Shown one piece after another: positions 7,165 through 15,239 of a stretch of 64,000 bases of DNA. Under the pieces are notes generated by a model. It saw nothing but the letters and a program-made list of their open reading frames with translations. It was not told the DNA's origin and ran no database searches. Numbering within the stretch: the stretch's first letter is position 1; each line of letters opens with the position of its first letter. The DNA comes from Agromyces sp. LHK192 (GTDB lineage: Bacteria; Actinomycetota; Actinomycetes; Actinomycetales; Microbacteriaceae): contig NZ_CP034753.1 in the NCBI RefSeq assembly GCF_004006235.1, positions 3,472,001 through 3,536,000 of the forward strand, read 5' to 3'. The position numbers and the translations under genes are program-made.

Positions 7165-8517
7165 TCACCCGCGCTGCGACGCCTGACCGACCGGCGCGCC
7201 GTCGGAGTCCTGCTCCCACTCGCGCACGGCGCGCGCCGCGATGAACGGCGCCCGCTGATCGGCCCACTCCTCGACCGCGGCGAGCTCGGCCTGCTCCTGC
7301 GCGGCGACGAACGCGTCGGCGACCCGTCGGCCCGACTCCCGCCTGAGCTCGGCCCGGTACTCGGAGACCTCGAGCCGCGGTGCCGACTCGTCGCGCGCGC
7401 GCCGCAGTCGATCGGCGGCCCGCTCGCGTTCGCCGGCGACGATCGTGTCGTCGGTGATCGTCGCGATGTCGTCGTAGGCGGTCGGCGCCATGAGGTTCTG
7501 CAGGGTCTTCGTGAGCACGGGCATGAGCTCGATGCACACGAACAGCAGCGCGATCATGAGGTGCGCGAACGCGAGCAGGCCGTTGCGTTCGCCGATGCGC
7601 CACAGCGCCTCGAGGCGTGCGAGCATGCCCGAGCTCTGGTCGGCGGCCGCCTCGAACCGCGCGGTCTCGACATCGCGCGCGGCGGTCAGCCGCTCGAGTT
7701 CCGCACTGTCGGCCTCGAGGGCCTGTCGGGCCTGGTCGACCGCGGCGGCCGAGCCGGCCTCGATGCGGGCCTCGGCCTGCGCCTTCGCGTCGGCCTCGGC
7801 GGCCTTCGCGGCCTCGAGCGCGGCGAGCTTGCCGTCGCGGTCGAGCTTCTTCGACTGCGTGATCGGCCCGTCGCCGACGATGCCCGTGCCGCCCGTGCCG
7901 TCGAGCTCGGCCAGCCACACGCGGTTCGCCTCGTCGTAGGCGGCCTGCGCGGCGGCGGTCGCCGCCTGTGCCGCGACGTAGTCGGCGTCGCCGGCGAGCG
8001 CGGCGCGGCCGCCGTCGGCGATGAGGGCGCGCTGCTCGGCCACGCGCTGCTCGAGTTCATCGAGTCCGGCGTACCGCGGGTCGGCGGCGAGCTCCTCCTC
8101 GAAGGCCTGCTTCGCCTCGAGCACCATGACCTGGGTCTCCGCGGTGACCTCGCGCTCGAACACCTGCAGGGTGAGCGGGGTCGCGACGACGACGCCGATC
8201 ACGAGGGCGAGACCCACCCGAGGCAGCGCCATGAGCAGGTTCGCCGACGCCTTGGGCTGGCGCGGCATCCCGACGACGAGCATCCGGTCGATGGCGAGGA
8301 TCACGAGTCCCCAGACGATCCCGGCGACGACCGCGACCCAGGCCGGCGCCGCGAGCGCCAGGATCAGCGCATACGACGCGGCGAACGCGGAGACGGCTGC
8401 GGTCGCGATGAGCACGAGCCCCATCGCGAGGTATCGCGGGCGCTGGCCGGGGGCCAGCGGCAGCACGTCGGGCCGCGCACCCCCGAAGGTCGCAAGCCTG
8501 TCTCCGAGCCGGCTCAT
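7165..8517 (-). CDS. DUF4407-family membrane protein with coiled coil
   Basis: 450 residues with a layout known for DUF4407 proteins. Two N-terminal helices come first (about 31-52 and 57-77), with WGLVILAIDRMLVVG after them. A third helix (VGLALVIGVVVATPLTL) follows, then a long Ala/Glu-rich coiled coil of roughly 200 residues. A fourth helix (LLAFAHLMIALLFVCIELMPVLTKTL) precedes a charged cytoplasmic tail. The coiled coil lies between the third and fourth membrane segments. The molecular role of the family is unknown. No partner gene shares its strand nearby. Confidence 0.85.
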   Translation of the reverse strand: MSRLGDRLATFGGARPDVLPLAPGQRPRYLAMGLVLIATAAVSAFAASYALILALAAPAWVAVVAGIVWGLVILAIDRMLVVGMPRQPKASANLLMALPRVGLALVIGVVVATPLTLQVFEREVTAETQVMVLEAKQAFEEELAADPRYAGLDELEQRVAEQRALIADGGRAALAGDADYVAAQAATAAAQAAYDEANRVWLAELDGTGGTGIVGDGPITQSKKLDRDGKLAALEAAKAAEADAKAQAEARIEAGSAAAVDQARQALEADSAELERLTAARDVETARFEAAADQSSGMLARLEALWRIGERNGLLAFAHLMIALLFVCIELMPVLTKTLQNLMAPTAYDDIATITDDTIVAGERERAADRLRRARDESAPRLEVSEYRAELRRESGRRVADAFVAAQEQAELAAVEEWADQRAPFIAARAVREWEQDSDGAPVGQASQRG

Positions 8518-8622
8518 CGGTCCCCCCGATCCGTCGCGCGCCGGGGCGCAGCACGCCCCGGCCGAATCGTCAGGCTACGCCGATGACGGATGACTGTCAC
8601 TGGGGGAATCCCCCGATCGGAC

Positions 8623-8657
8623 CCTGAGCCCGGCGCGCTCACGCCGCCGGGCTCAGG
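8623..8657 (-). terminator. Hairpin terminator of the beta-helix protein gene
   Basis: Arms CCTGAGCCCGGCG (8623-8635) and CGCCGGGCTCAGG (8645-8657) are perfectly complementary with a 9-base loop and lie 24 bases past the leftward stop at 8681. A second short hairpin, GGGGGAATCCCCC (8602-8614), lies just beyond it. Confidence 0.7.
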
Positions 8658-8680
8658 CCGTCGCGCTCAGGTCGTCGGGC

Positions 8681-9097
8681 TCACGCCGCCAGGCCGAGCC
8701 TGCGCAGGTCGTCGTTCGACGCACGGTACTCGGCGCCGGCCTCGACGACCTCCTCGCGACGTACGCGGGCGCCGTTCTGCACCCTCGCGCCCCTGCCGAT
8801 CTCGACGTAGGGGCCGAGCACGGCGTTGCGCCCGACGACGGCGCCGGGTCCGACGTGCGCGCGCACGCCGATGACGGCCCGTTCGGCGACGATCGCGTCG
8901 CGCTCGATCCAGGCTCCGGGGCCGATGTTGGCATTGGGTTGCACTTCGGCTCCGGGGTCGACGTAGGCCGTCGGGTCGACGAACGCGCTCGCGTGGACCT
9001 TGGCATTCGAGGCGACGAGCCCCTTGCCGTTGGGGTGCTTGCGGTATCGGCGCAGCACGCCTGAGTCGTCCTCGAACTCGACGTAGTGGATGCCCAC
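8681..9097 (-). CDS. Left-handed beta-helix (hexapeptide-repeat) protein
   Basis: 138 residues. The start is GTG at 9097, with GGGAGGAG ending 3 bases upstream. After a short head (GIHYVEFEDDSGVLRRYRKHPNGKGLVA) the chain is made of hexapeptide turns: NAKVHA, SAFVDP, TAYVDP, GAEVQP, NANIGP, GAWIER, DAIVAE, RAVIGV, RAHVGP, GAVVGR, NAVLGP. This is the left-handed parallel beta-helix of acyltransferases such as LpxA/DapD and gamma-carbonic anhydrases. There is no clear acyltransferase His or zinc His triad, so an enzymatic role is uncertain. A structural or sugar-binding role is equally possible. It is divergent from the GT1-type gene. Confidence 0.78.
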   Translation of the reverse strand: MGIHYVEFEDDSGVLRRYRKHPNGKGLVASNAKVHASAFVDPTAYVDPGAEVQPNANIGPGAWIERDAIVAERAVIGVRAHVGPGAVVGRNAVLGPYVEIGRGARVQNGARVRREEVVEAGAEYRASNDDLRRLGLAA

Positions 9098-9111
9098 GTG
9101 CTCCTCCCTTC

Positions 9112-9132
9112 GCGGACGGTCCGATTCCGTCC
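9112..9132 (-). promoter_or_regulatory. Short dyad in the leader of the beta-helix gene
   Basis: CGGACGG (9112-9118) and CCGTCCG (9126-9132) form a 7-base inverted repeat with a 7-base spacer, immediately upstream of the SD of the leftward gene. It could be an operator or a leader hairpin; no regulator is at hand. Confidence 0.3.
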
Positions 9133-9254
9133 GGACATACGTACAACACGCGACCTGACCGGGGAATTCCCGGGCTCTCGGTGCCTCCCCGGAGGTGCGA
9201 CGAGGGGTGCCACCGAAATCGGTGAGGGCTGGCACTGAACGGCGCCGGAATCGC

Positions 9255-9284
9255 TTGTCGAGGGTTTCTCGGCATGGCTAGCGT
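9255..9284 (+). promoter_or_regulatory. Predicted promoter of the GT1-type gene
   Basis: TTGTCG (9255-9260) and TAGCGT (9279-9284) are spaced 18 bases apart, placing the transcription start near 9291, two bases before the ATG at 9293. No Shine-Dalgarno is present, so a leaderless mRNA is likely. Confidence 0.45.
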
Positions 9285-9292
9285 CGCTCGTC

Positions 9293-10606
9293 ATGTCCAC
9301 CTATCTCCTCTGCGCCAACCCCATCGAGGGGCACGTCGGCCCCGTCGTCGCCGTCGCCCGCGACCTCGTCTTCCGAGGCCATGACGTGACCGTCCTCACC
9401 GGCTCTCGCTTCCGCGCCCGGGTCGAAGCCGTCGGCGCCTCCCACCGCCCACTCGGCGGCATCGCCGACTACGACGACCGGTCCATGCACGACCTGCTTC
9501 CCGACCGCGACGCGCACCGCGGCATCGCCAAGCTGGAGTACGACATCCAGACGGTGTTCATCCGCCCCATCCCCGACCAATACCGCGCCGTCGACGAGGC
9601 GGTGTCCCACCTGCGTCCCGACGCGATCATCGCTGAGTCGGCCTTCGCCGGCGTGGTTCCGCTGCTGCTCGACGATCCGGCCGGTCGCCCCCCGGTCGTC
9701 GGCCTCGGCGTGCTGCCGCTCAGCCAGTCCGGGCCGGATGTCGCGCCCTACGGACTGGGGCTCACCCCGAGCCGCACCCGGCTCGGCCGCCTTCGCAATC
9801 GCGCACTGAACCTGTTCGTGCAGAAGGTCGTGTTCCGGCGCACCCAGCGGTTCGCGAGCGACATCCTGCGCTCGCTCGACCGGCCCGAGCCCGACTTCTT
9901 CATCCTCGACCTCACGGCGAAGTTCGACCGGTTCCTGCAACTGTCGGCCGAGGAGTTCGAGTACCCGCGCGAGCGGCTCTCCCGCAACGTCCGCTTCGCC
10001 GGCACGGTGCTGCCGCCGGCGCCCGATGCCGGCCCCCTGCCCGACTGGTGGGACGAACTCGACGGCACCCGCCGGGTCGTCCACGTGAGCCAGGGCACGA
10101 TCGACAACGCGGACTTCGACCGACTCGTACGCCCGACCCTCGACGCCCTCGACGGCGAGGACCTGCTGGTCGTCGTCTCGACGGGCGGACGCCCGGTCTC
10201 GGAGCTCGGCGAGCTGCCGCCGAACGCTCGGGCCGCCGAGTTCCTCCCGTACGACCTGCTCTTCCCGAAGCTGGACCTGTTCGTGACGAACGCGGGCTAC
10301 GGCGGTGTGCAGTACGCGCTGAGCCACGGCGTGCCGCTGGTCGTCGCGGGCGACACCGAGGACAAGCCCGAGGTGTCGGCGCGCGTCGGTTGGACGGGGG
10401 TGGGTGCGAACCTGCGCACGGGCACCCCGGGGGCACGTGCCATCGGGGCGGCGGTCCAGCGCGTGCTCGCCGATCGCGGCTACAGCGACCGCGCGACCGC
10501 GCTCGCGAACGCCGTCCGCGACTACGACGCGTACGAGATCATCGCCGAGGAGCTCGACCGGGCGGTCGCCGCGTCGGCCCTCCTCGAGGAGCTCCCCGTC
10601 GGCTGA
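9293..10606 (+). CDS. GT1-type (UGT/MGT-like) glycosyltransferase
   Basis: A 437-residue GT-B enzyme. The N-terminal acceptor domain opens MSTYLLCANPIEGHVGPVVAVARDLVFRGHDVTVLTG, the usual P-x-x-GH start of macrolide and flavonoid glycosyltransferases. The C-terminal donor domain has VVHVSQGTIDNADFDRLVRPTLDAL, then AEFLPYDLLFPKLDLFVTNAGYGGVQYALSHGVPLVVAGDTEDKPEVSARV, the family HxGxGT-like signature with Asn-Ala-Gly-Tyr in place of His-Gly-Gly. The replaced His is common in the MGT subgroup. It probably moves a sugar from a nucleotide donor to a small hydrophobic acceptor. No biosynthetic genes surround it, so a detoxifying or lipid-glycosylating role is as likely as natural-product tailoring. 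Confidence 0.88.
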   Translation: MSTYLLCANPIEGHVGPVVAVARDLVFRGHDVTVLTGSRFRARVEAVGASHRPLGGIADYDDRSMHDLLPDRDAHRGIAKLEYDIQTVFIRPIPDQYRAVDEAVSHLRPDAIIAESAFAGVVPLLLDDPAGRPPVVGLGVLPLSQSGPDVAPYGLGLTPSRTRLGRLRNRALNLFVQKVVFRRTQRFASDILRSLDRPEPDFFILDLTAKFDRFLQLSAEEFEYPRERLSRNVRFAGTVLPPAPDAGPLPDWWDELDGTRRVVHVSQGTIDNADFDRLVRPTLDALDGEDLLVVVSTGGRPVSELGELPPNARAAEFLPYDLLFPKLDLFVTNAGYGGVQYALSHGVPLVVAGDTEDKPEVSARVGWTGVGANLRTGTPGARAIGAAVQRVLADRGYSDRATALANAVRDYDAYEIIAEELDRAVAASALLEELPVG

Positions 10607-10639
10607 TCCGGCGGCGTGCGCGGGGCGCCGCGCGGGCCG

Positions 10640-10675
10640 GTGCGCGGGTCGGTGCGCAGGTCGGTGCGCGCGGCG
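10640..10675. repeat. 12-bp tandem repeat, three copies
   Basis: GTGCGCGGGTCG, GTGCGCAGGTCG and GTGCGCGCGGCG lie head to tail 34 bases after the glycosyltransferase stop. They are probably a slippage product in non-coding DNA; no function is evident. Confidence 0.5.
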
Positions 10676-10708
10676 CGGCCCGCGGCCGGCTCGCGCGCCT
10701 GCGCCGCG

Positions 10709-10724
10709 GCATCCGATCGGATGC
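10709..10724. terminator. Perfect 16-bp palindrome, possible terminator
   Basis: GCATCCGATCGGATGC is fully palindromic and lies between the glycosyltransferase stop and the iron box. It can end the upstream transcript or bind a regulator. With no loop bases it would need to open at GATC to form a hairpin. Confidence 0.4.
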
Positions 10725-10740
10725 GGCGGGATCACGCAGG

Positions 10741-10759
10741 CGAGGTTAGGCTCTCCTTG
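10741..10759 (+). promoter_or_regulatory. IdeR/DmdR-like iron box ahead of the ECF operon
   Basis: CGAGGTTAGGCTCTCCTTG matches the actinobacterial iron-box consensus TTAGGTTAGGCTCACCTAA at 14 of 19 positions by hand alignment, including the whole central AGGTTAGGCTC. It ends 70 bases before the ECF ATPase start. Iron-loaded IdeR/DmdR proteins repress from such boxes, so the operon that ends in a siderophore-interacting protein should be induced by iron shortage. Confidence 0.65.
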
Positions 10760-10829
10760 CCGAACGGATGCCCCGGTCGGCGCCCGCCCGGAGCGCACGA
10801 GCCCGGGCGCCCACGAGCCCTGGACCGCC

Positions 10830-12710
10830 ATGACCTCCGCACCCGCCGACGAGTCCGCGACCGGCACCACGCCCGGCCCGGCGCCCATCGCCACGCCGAG
10901 CCCGGCGTCGGGCCCGACGAACGGCGCGCCGCTGCTGGCGCTCGACCGCGTCGGCATCCGGCACGACGGCGCGGGCGCTCCGACGCCCGACGGGGTCTCG
11001 CTGGAGGTGCGCGCCGGCGAGGTCGTGCTGCTGCTCGGCCCGTCGGGCTGCGGCAAGTCGACCCTCGCGCTCGCGCTCGACGGCCTGATCCCGCACGCGG
11101 TCCCCGCCGAGATCGAGGGCACGGTGCGCATCGCCGGACTCGACAGCCGCGAGCACCCCGTGGGCGTGCTGAGCGCGCACGTCGCGATGGTCTTCCAGGA
11201 TCCCGACGCGCAGGTCGTCACGGGCACCCTGCTCGACGAGGTCGCGTTCGGCCCCGAGAACCAGCTGGTGCCGGTCGCCGAGGTGCTCGAGCGCTCCGAG
11301 CGCGCGCTGCGTCACGTCGGGCTCTGGGAGCGGCGGCACGAGAACCCCGACCGGCTCTCGGGCGGAGGCCGTCAGCGGCTCGCGATCGCGTGCGCGCTCG
11401 CGATGGCGTCACCCGTACTCGTGCTGGACGAGCCGACCGCGAACCTCGATCCCGTCGGCATCGACGAGGTGTACGGGGTGCTCCGCGAGCTCGCGAGCGA
11501 ACGCGACCACGCGATCGTGCTCGTCGAGCACAACCTCGACGCCGCGGTCGACGTGGTCGACCGGGTGGTGGTGCTCGACCGGCAGGGCCGGCTCGTCATG
11601 GACGGCCCGGTGCGCGAGGTGCTTCGCGAGCGGGCGCACGAGCTGCTGGAGCTCGGCGTCTGGCTGCCGGTCTCGACGCTCGCGGCACTCCGCATGCGCG
11701 AGGCCGGGGTCGTGCTCGACCCGCTGCCCGTCTCGCCCGCCGAGCTCGCCGCAGCCCTCGACGCGACGAAGCTCCCCGCGCCCGCACGGCCCGCGTCCCG
11801 CGCGACGGGAGGCGATTCGCACGACGGGAGGTCGAATTCGCCGGGGGAGGCCTCCCGAGGCGCAGAACACCTCCCGTCCGCCGTCCCCGCACCCCCCGCC
11901 ATCCGCGTGGCCAACCTGTCGGTGCGACGCGGCGGCAGGCGCGGACCGGTCGTCGTGCACGACGTCGACCTCGAGGTGGCGCGCGGCGACTTCCTCGCGA
12001 TCGTCGGCACGAACGGCGCCGGCAAGACGAGCCTGCTCCAGGCGATCGCGGGCGTGATCCCGGCCGCGGGCGGCTCGATCGACGTGCTCGGCCTCGATCC
12101 GAGCCGGGCGGATGCCCGCGACCGCAGCCGCCGCATCGGCTTCGTGTTCCAGAATCCCGAGCACCAGTTCGTCGCCTCGAGCGTCGTGGAGGAGCTCGAG
12201 GTGGGCCTGCGGGTGCAGGGTGTCGACGAGGCCGATCGCGAGCCGATCGTCGAGCGGATGCTGCGCCGGTTCGGCCTCGAGCACCTGCGCGAGCAGCATC
12301 CGTTCCTCCTGTCGGGTGGGCAGAAGCGGCGACTCTCGGTCGGCACCGCCCTCATCGCCGGCGCCCCGGTGCTCGCGCTCGACGAGCCCACGTTCGGGCA
12401 GGACCGTGAGCGCGCGGCCGAGCTCCTCGGCATGCTCCGCGAGCTCAACGACGAGGGCACCACGGTGATCGTGGTCACGCACGACCTGCAGCTCGTCGCC
12501 GACTACGCGACCCACACGGCGGTGATGGCCGACGGACGGCTCACGGGCGTCGGCCCGACCGCCGAGGTGCTCGCCGGTCCGCTGATCGACGAGGCGGGGC
12601 TGCGGCATCCGCCCCTCGCTCAGGCGACCCGCGCCCTGCGCAACCATCCCGACTGGCACGGCGTCGCGCGACTGTCGCAGCTGCCCGCACCATCGGAGGT
12701 CGGGGCATGA
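10830..12710 (+). CDS. ECF transporter ATPase, two ABC domains fused
   Basis: 626 residues holding both energy-coupling ATPase domains (EcfA and EcfA-prime; YkoD-like). Domain 1 has Walker A GPSGCGKST (70-78), Q-loop FQDPDAQV, signature LSGGGRQRLA and Walker B VLVLDEPT. Domain 2 has GTNGAGKTS (from about 393), FQNPEHQF, LSGGQKRRLS and VLALDEPTFGQD, the last an ECF hallmark. The start at 10830 (MTSAPADESATG) gives a Pro/Ala-rich leader of 34 residues. The linker near residues 315-350 carries an odd repeat-rich insert (see 11805-11877). It overlaps the T component by four bases (ATGA). It powers uptake with the next two proteins; the iron box and downstream SIP suggest an iron-related cargo. 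Confidence 0.92.
   Translation: MTSAPADESATGTTPGPAPIATPSPASGPTNGAPLLALDRVGIRHDGAGAPTPDGVSLEVRAGEVVLLLGPSGCGKSTLALALDGLIPHAVPAEIEGTVRIAGLDSREHPVGVLSAHVAMVFQDPDAQVVTGTLLDEVAFGPENQLVPVAEVLERSERALRHVGLWERRHENPDRLSGGGRQRLAIACALAMASPVLVLDEPTANLDPVGIDEVYGVLRELASERDHAIVLVEHNLDAAVDVVDRVVVLDRQGRLVMDGPVREVLRERAHELLELGVWLPVSTLAALRMREAGVVLDPLPVSPAELAAALDATKLPAPARPASRATGGDSHDGRSNSPGEASRGAEHLPSAVPAPPAIRVANLSVRRGGRRGPVVVHDVDLEVARGDFLAIVGTNGAGKTSLLQAIAGVIPAAGGSIDVLGLDPSRADARDRSRRIGFVFQNPEHQFVASSVVEELEVGLRVQGVDEADREPIVERMLRRFGLEHLREQHPFLLSGGQKRRLSVGTALIAGAPVLALDEPTFGQDRERAAELLGMLRELNDEGTTVIVVTHDLQLVADYATHTAVMADGRLTGVGPTAEVLAGPLIDEAGLRHPPLAQATRALRNHPDWHGVARLSQLPAPSEVGA
11805..11877. repeat. Dyad-repeat insert inside the ECF ATPase linker
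   Basis: ACGGGAGG occurs at 11805-11812 and 11824-11831 and its complement CCTCCCGT at 11870-11877, flanking the palindrome GGGAGGCCTCCC (11845-11856). The element stays in frame and codes for a Gly/Ser/Asp-rich linker unlike either ABC domain. It resembles an intergenic repeat that entered a tolerant linker. Confidence 0.5.
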
Positions 12711-13609
12711 CCGCCGCGCCGGGCGCGACCGCGACGACCGCCGACGCCACCGCGGCGGAGACGCACGAGATCGACCCCTACGCCGAACAGGCCCCGCCGC
12801 CGGGCCGGTTCCTCTACCTGCTGAACCCGTTGGCGAAGCTGCTCGCACCGCTGCCCGTGATGCTGGCCCTGGTGTTCACGCGCGGCGTGCTGATCCCGAC
12901 GGTGCTGATCGTCGCGACCATGCTGCTGCTGTTCATCGGCGCGAAGCTCTCGGGCCGGGTGATCACCGGACTGCTCGTCGGCACGCCGCTGATGGTCGCC
13001 GTGCTCGGCATCAGCTTCGGCATCTGGACCGATCCCGCCCGCGTCGACCAGACGAGCGATGCGGCATCCGTGGTGCTCCTCGAGATCGGCGATTGGCGGT
13101 TCACCCTGGCCGCCTACCTGGTCGGCCTCGCGACCGCGCTGCGGATCGCCGCACTCGTGCTGCTGTCGCTCCTCGCGGGGCTCACGAGCACGGGCCCGCA
13201 GCTCGTGCGGGCGATGGTGCAGAACCTGCGGGTGCCGTACCGCATCGGCTACACGGCGCTCGCGGCACTGCGGTTCGTGCCGAGGTTCGGCTACGAACTC
13301 GAGGTGATCCGCGCGGCCCACCGGGTGCGCGGCACCGACCACGGGCGCGGCCCGGTCGCGTGGGTGCGCCGGACGATCGGGCTCGCGATCCCGCTGCTGG
13401 CGAGCGCGATCCGCCACGCCGAGCGCGTCGCCCTGGCGATGGATGCCCGCGCCTTCGGCGCGCACCGCGCCCGCACCGAACGCACGATCAGTCGTTGGCG
13501 CGTGCGCGACACCGTGTTCGTCCTCGTGTTCTGGGCGGTCGTGGCCGCCGTCTACTGGTGGGGCCTCAGCGCCGGCGCCACCGTCACCGACCTCATGGAG
13601 ACCCTGTGA
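12707..13609 (+). CDS. ECF transporter T component (EcfT-like permease)
   Basis: A 300-residue integral membrane protein with a hydrophilic head (MTAAPGATATTADATAAETHEIDPY). Membrane segments follow around 39-60 (ANGLLAPLPVMLALV-like stretch LAKLLAPLPVMLALVF), 62-80, 88-105, 125-160 and 263-285. The coupling helices carry the ARG-type motif ALAMDARAFG near residue 243, through which T components touch the ATPases. It starts at the ATGA overlap with the ATPase stop and ends in a GTGA overlap with the S component, so translation is coupled along the operon. Substrate specificity lies in the S component, not here. Confidence 0.9.
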   Translation: MTAAPGATATTADATAAETHEIDPYAEQAPPPGRFLYLLNPLAKLLAPLPVMLALVFTRGVLIPTVLIVATMLLLFIGAKLSGRVITGLLVGTPLMVAVLGISFGIWTDPARVDQTSDAASVVLLEIGDWRFTLAAYLVGLATALRIAALVLLSLLAGLTSTGPQLVRAMVQNLRVPYRIGYTALAALRFVPRFGYELEVIRAAHRVRGTDHGRGPVAWVRRTIGLAIPLLASAIRHAERVALAMDARAFGAHRARTERTISRWRVRDTVFVLVFWAVVAAVYWWGLSAGATVTDLMETL

Positions 13610-14259
13610 CCGACGAGACCCGCACCGCTCCGCGAACACCGCGCACCACGCGCACCAGCACGCGATTCCTGCTCGCGGTCGCGGCGATCGGCGTCGCGGG
13701 CGGACTGCTCAACATCGGCAACGCATACTTCTTCAACGTCGTCGCGGTCGCGATGCCCGCGCTGGCGGGCCTCGGCACGGGCGTCTACACGCTGCCGGTC
13801 GTCGTCGCGCAGGCCGCGACCCGGCGGGCCGGCGCCGCGGTCCTCGCGTCGCTCATCGCCGGGCTCACCCAGGCGCCGTTCGTGCCCGGCGGCATCGGCA
13901 GCGTCGCGTCGTACCTCATCATCGGCGTGCTCATCGAGGCCGTGTTCGCGATCGCGCGCTACCGCGTGTGGCGACCGTGGCTGCACTACGTCGCGACACT
14001 CGTCGTGGTGGTCTTCTACAGCGTGTTCTGGGGCGCGTACTGGAACCTGCCCTCGCTCGCGCTGCCGATGCAGATCGCCATCCCCGGGGTGCTCCTCGTC
14101 ACGCAGCTCGCCTTCACCTGGCTGGGCCTGGTGATCGCCGGCCGGCTCGCCCGCACCGGCGTGCTTCGCGGGCTGCGGCGCGACACCGCAGCGACACCGG
14201 CAGCACCGAACGCACCCGAAGCACCCGAAGGGACCCCCGATGGCCAAGTCGCACAGTGA
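13606..14259 (+). CDS. ECF transporter S component (YkoE-like), substrate binding
   Basis: 217 residues from GTG 13606, which overlaps the T component stop. Six hydrophobic segments are visible: FLLAVAAIGVAGGLLNIGNAYF, VVAVAMPALAGLGTGVYTLPVVVAQ, AGAAVLASLIAGLTQAPFV, SVASYLIIGVLIEAVFAI, HYVATLVVVVFYSVFWGAY and ALPMQIAIPGVLLVTQLAFTWLGLVIAG. The pattern resembles the YkoE/PF09819 group, whose known members take thiamine-related compounds. No TPP riboswitch is present here. The iron box upstream and the siderophore-interacting protein overlapping its end suggest an iron chelate or haem-like cargo instead; this is inference. An Ala/Pro tail (after residue 195) overlaps the next gene by 20 bases. 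Confidence 0.82.
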   Translation: MTDETRTAPRTPRTTRTSTRFLLAVAAIGVAGGLLNIGNAYFFNVVAVAMPALAGLGTGVYTLPVVVAQAATRRAGAAVLASLIAGLTQAPFVPGGIGSVASYLIIGVLIEAVFAIARYRVWRPWLHYVATLVVVVFYSVFWGAYWNLPSLALPMQIAIPGVLLVTQLAFTWLGLVIAGRLARTGVLRGLRRDTAATPAAPNAPEAPEGTPDGQVAQ

Positions 14260-15109
14260 GCCCCTGAAGCCCGAACGCACGGTGCCGCTGCACCTCGAGG
14301 TGCTGCGGCGCGAGCGGATCAGCCCGTCGTTCGTGCGCGTCACCGTCGGCGGCGGACAGGTCGACCGGTTCGCGTTCCGCGGCGCCGACCAGTGGTTCCG
14401 GCTGTTCCTGCCGCCGGCGGGAACCGAGCTGCGCCTTCCCGACCGCGACGGATGGGGCGGCTACGCGCGCCTGCTCGCGATGCCGAGGGCGATCCGCCCG
14501 GTGATGCGCAACTACACGGTGCGGGCGTTCCGACCGGCAGGCGCCCCGGGCGCGACCAGCGGCGCCGAGCTCGACATCGACTTCGTGCTGCACGAGAACG
14601 CCGCCGGCGACCTCGAGGGCATCGCGGCGACGTGGGCCGCGACGTGCGAGCCGGGCGACGCGCTCGGCCTGCTCGACGAGGGCGTCGGGTTCGACGCCTC
14701 GATTTCAGCCCGGCGGTTCCTGATCGCGGGCGACGAGACCGCGCTGCCGGCCGTCGCCGGCGTGTGCGAGTCGCTCCCGTCGGATGCCTCGGGCGTCGCG
14801 TTCATCGAGGTGCCGGATGCCGCGGACGTCCAGGAGTTCGCGCACCCGGCCGGCGTCGAGGTCCGCTGGCTCGTCCGCGGACACGACGATCGGCCCGGAT
14901 CGCTCGCCTACCGGGCCGCGACCGAGGTCGCGATCGATCGCCCCGGGGAGTGGGCGGGATACGCCGCCGGCGAGCAGGCGCTCGCGGCGGGCATCCGCCG
15001 ACTGCTCGTCGCGAAGGGGGTCGACAAGCAGGCGATCTCGTTCTGCGGCTACTGGCGGCTGCCGAAGGATGCCCCCGCGATCGACGCACCCGTCGACGTC
15101 GCGGCCTGA
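14240..15109 (+). CDS. Siderophore-interacting protein (FAD-binding ferric reductase)
   Basis: A 289-residue SIP-family flavoprotein. The N-terminal FAD-binding barrel contains RNYTVRAF (about 90-97), the R-x-Y-T motif that holds FAD. The C-terminal NAD(P)H-binding part has RFLIAGDETALPAVAGVCESLP and ends FCGYWRLPKD, the conserved C-terminal block of SIPs. These proteins reduce ferric siderophores in the cytosol and release Fe2+. The start lies 20 bases inside the S-component gene, so the two are translationally coupled and probably act on the same substrate. The operon ends at the strong hairpin at 15192. Confidence 0.92.
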   Translation: MAKSHSEPLKPERTVPLHLEVLRRERISPSFVRVTVGGGQVDRFAFRGADQWFRLFLPPAGTELRLPDRDGWGGYARLLAMPRAIRPVMRNYTVRAFRPAGAPGATSGAELDIDFVLHENAAGDLEGIAATWAATCEPGDALGLLDEGVGFDASISARRFLIAGDETALPAVAGVCESLPSDASGVAFIEVPDAADVQEFAHPAGVEVRWLVRGHDDRPGSLAYRAATEVAIDRPGEWAGYAAGEQALAAGIRRLLVAKGVDKQAISFCGYWRLPKDAPAIDAPVDVAA

Positions 15110-15191
15110 CGAGGCGTCGGCCCCGACGACGCTCGCACCGGTGTCGCGGCCCGTCGACGTCGCGCCCTGACCGCACGGCATCCGGAGACGC

Positions 15192-15225
15192 CGAAGGGGC
15201 CGGCTCGTTCGAGCCGGCCCCTTCG
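15192..15225. terminator. Strong bidirectional hairpin terminator
   Basis: CGAAGGGGCCGGCTCG (15192-15207) and its exact complement (15210-15225) form a 16-base stem around TT. It sits between the convergent ends of the SIP gene and the FKBP lipoprotein gene and can stop both transcripts. Confidence 0.8.
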
Positions 15226-15239
15226 CGATCTGCATGGGA

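Noticed and set aside
10830..14259. Thiamine (TPP) riboswitch and thiamine transporter reading of the ECF operon
   Set aside because: The S component resembles the YkoE group, but no TPP riboswitch consensus is found upstream and an iron box stands there instead. The thiamine reading is not excluded by protein sequence alone.
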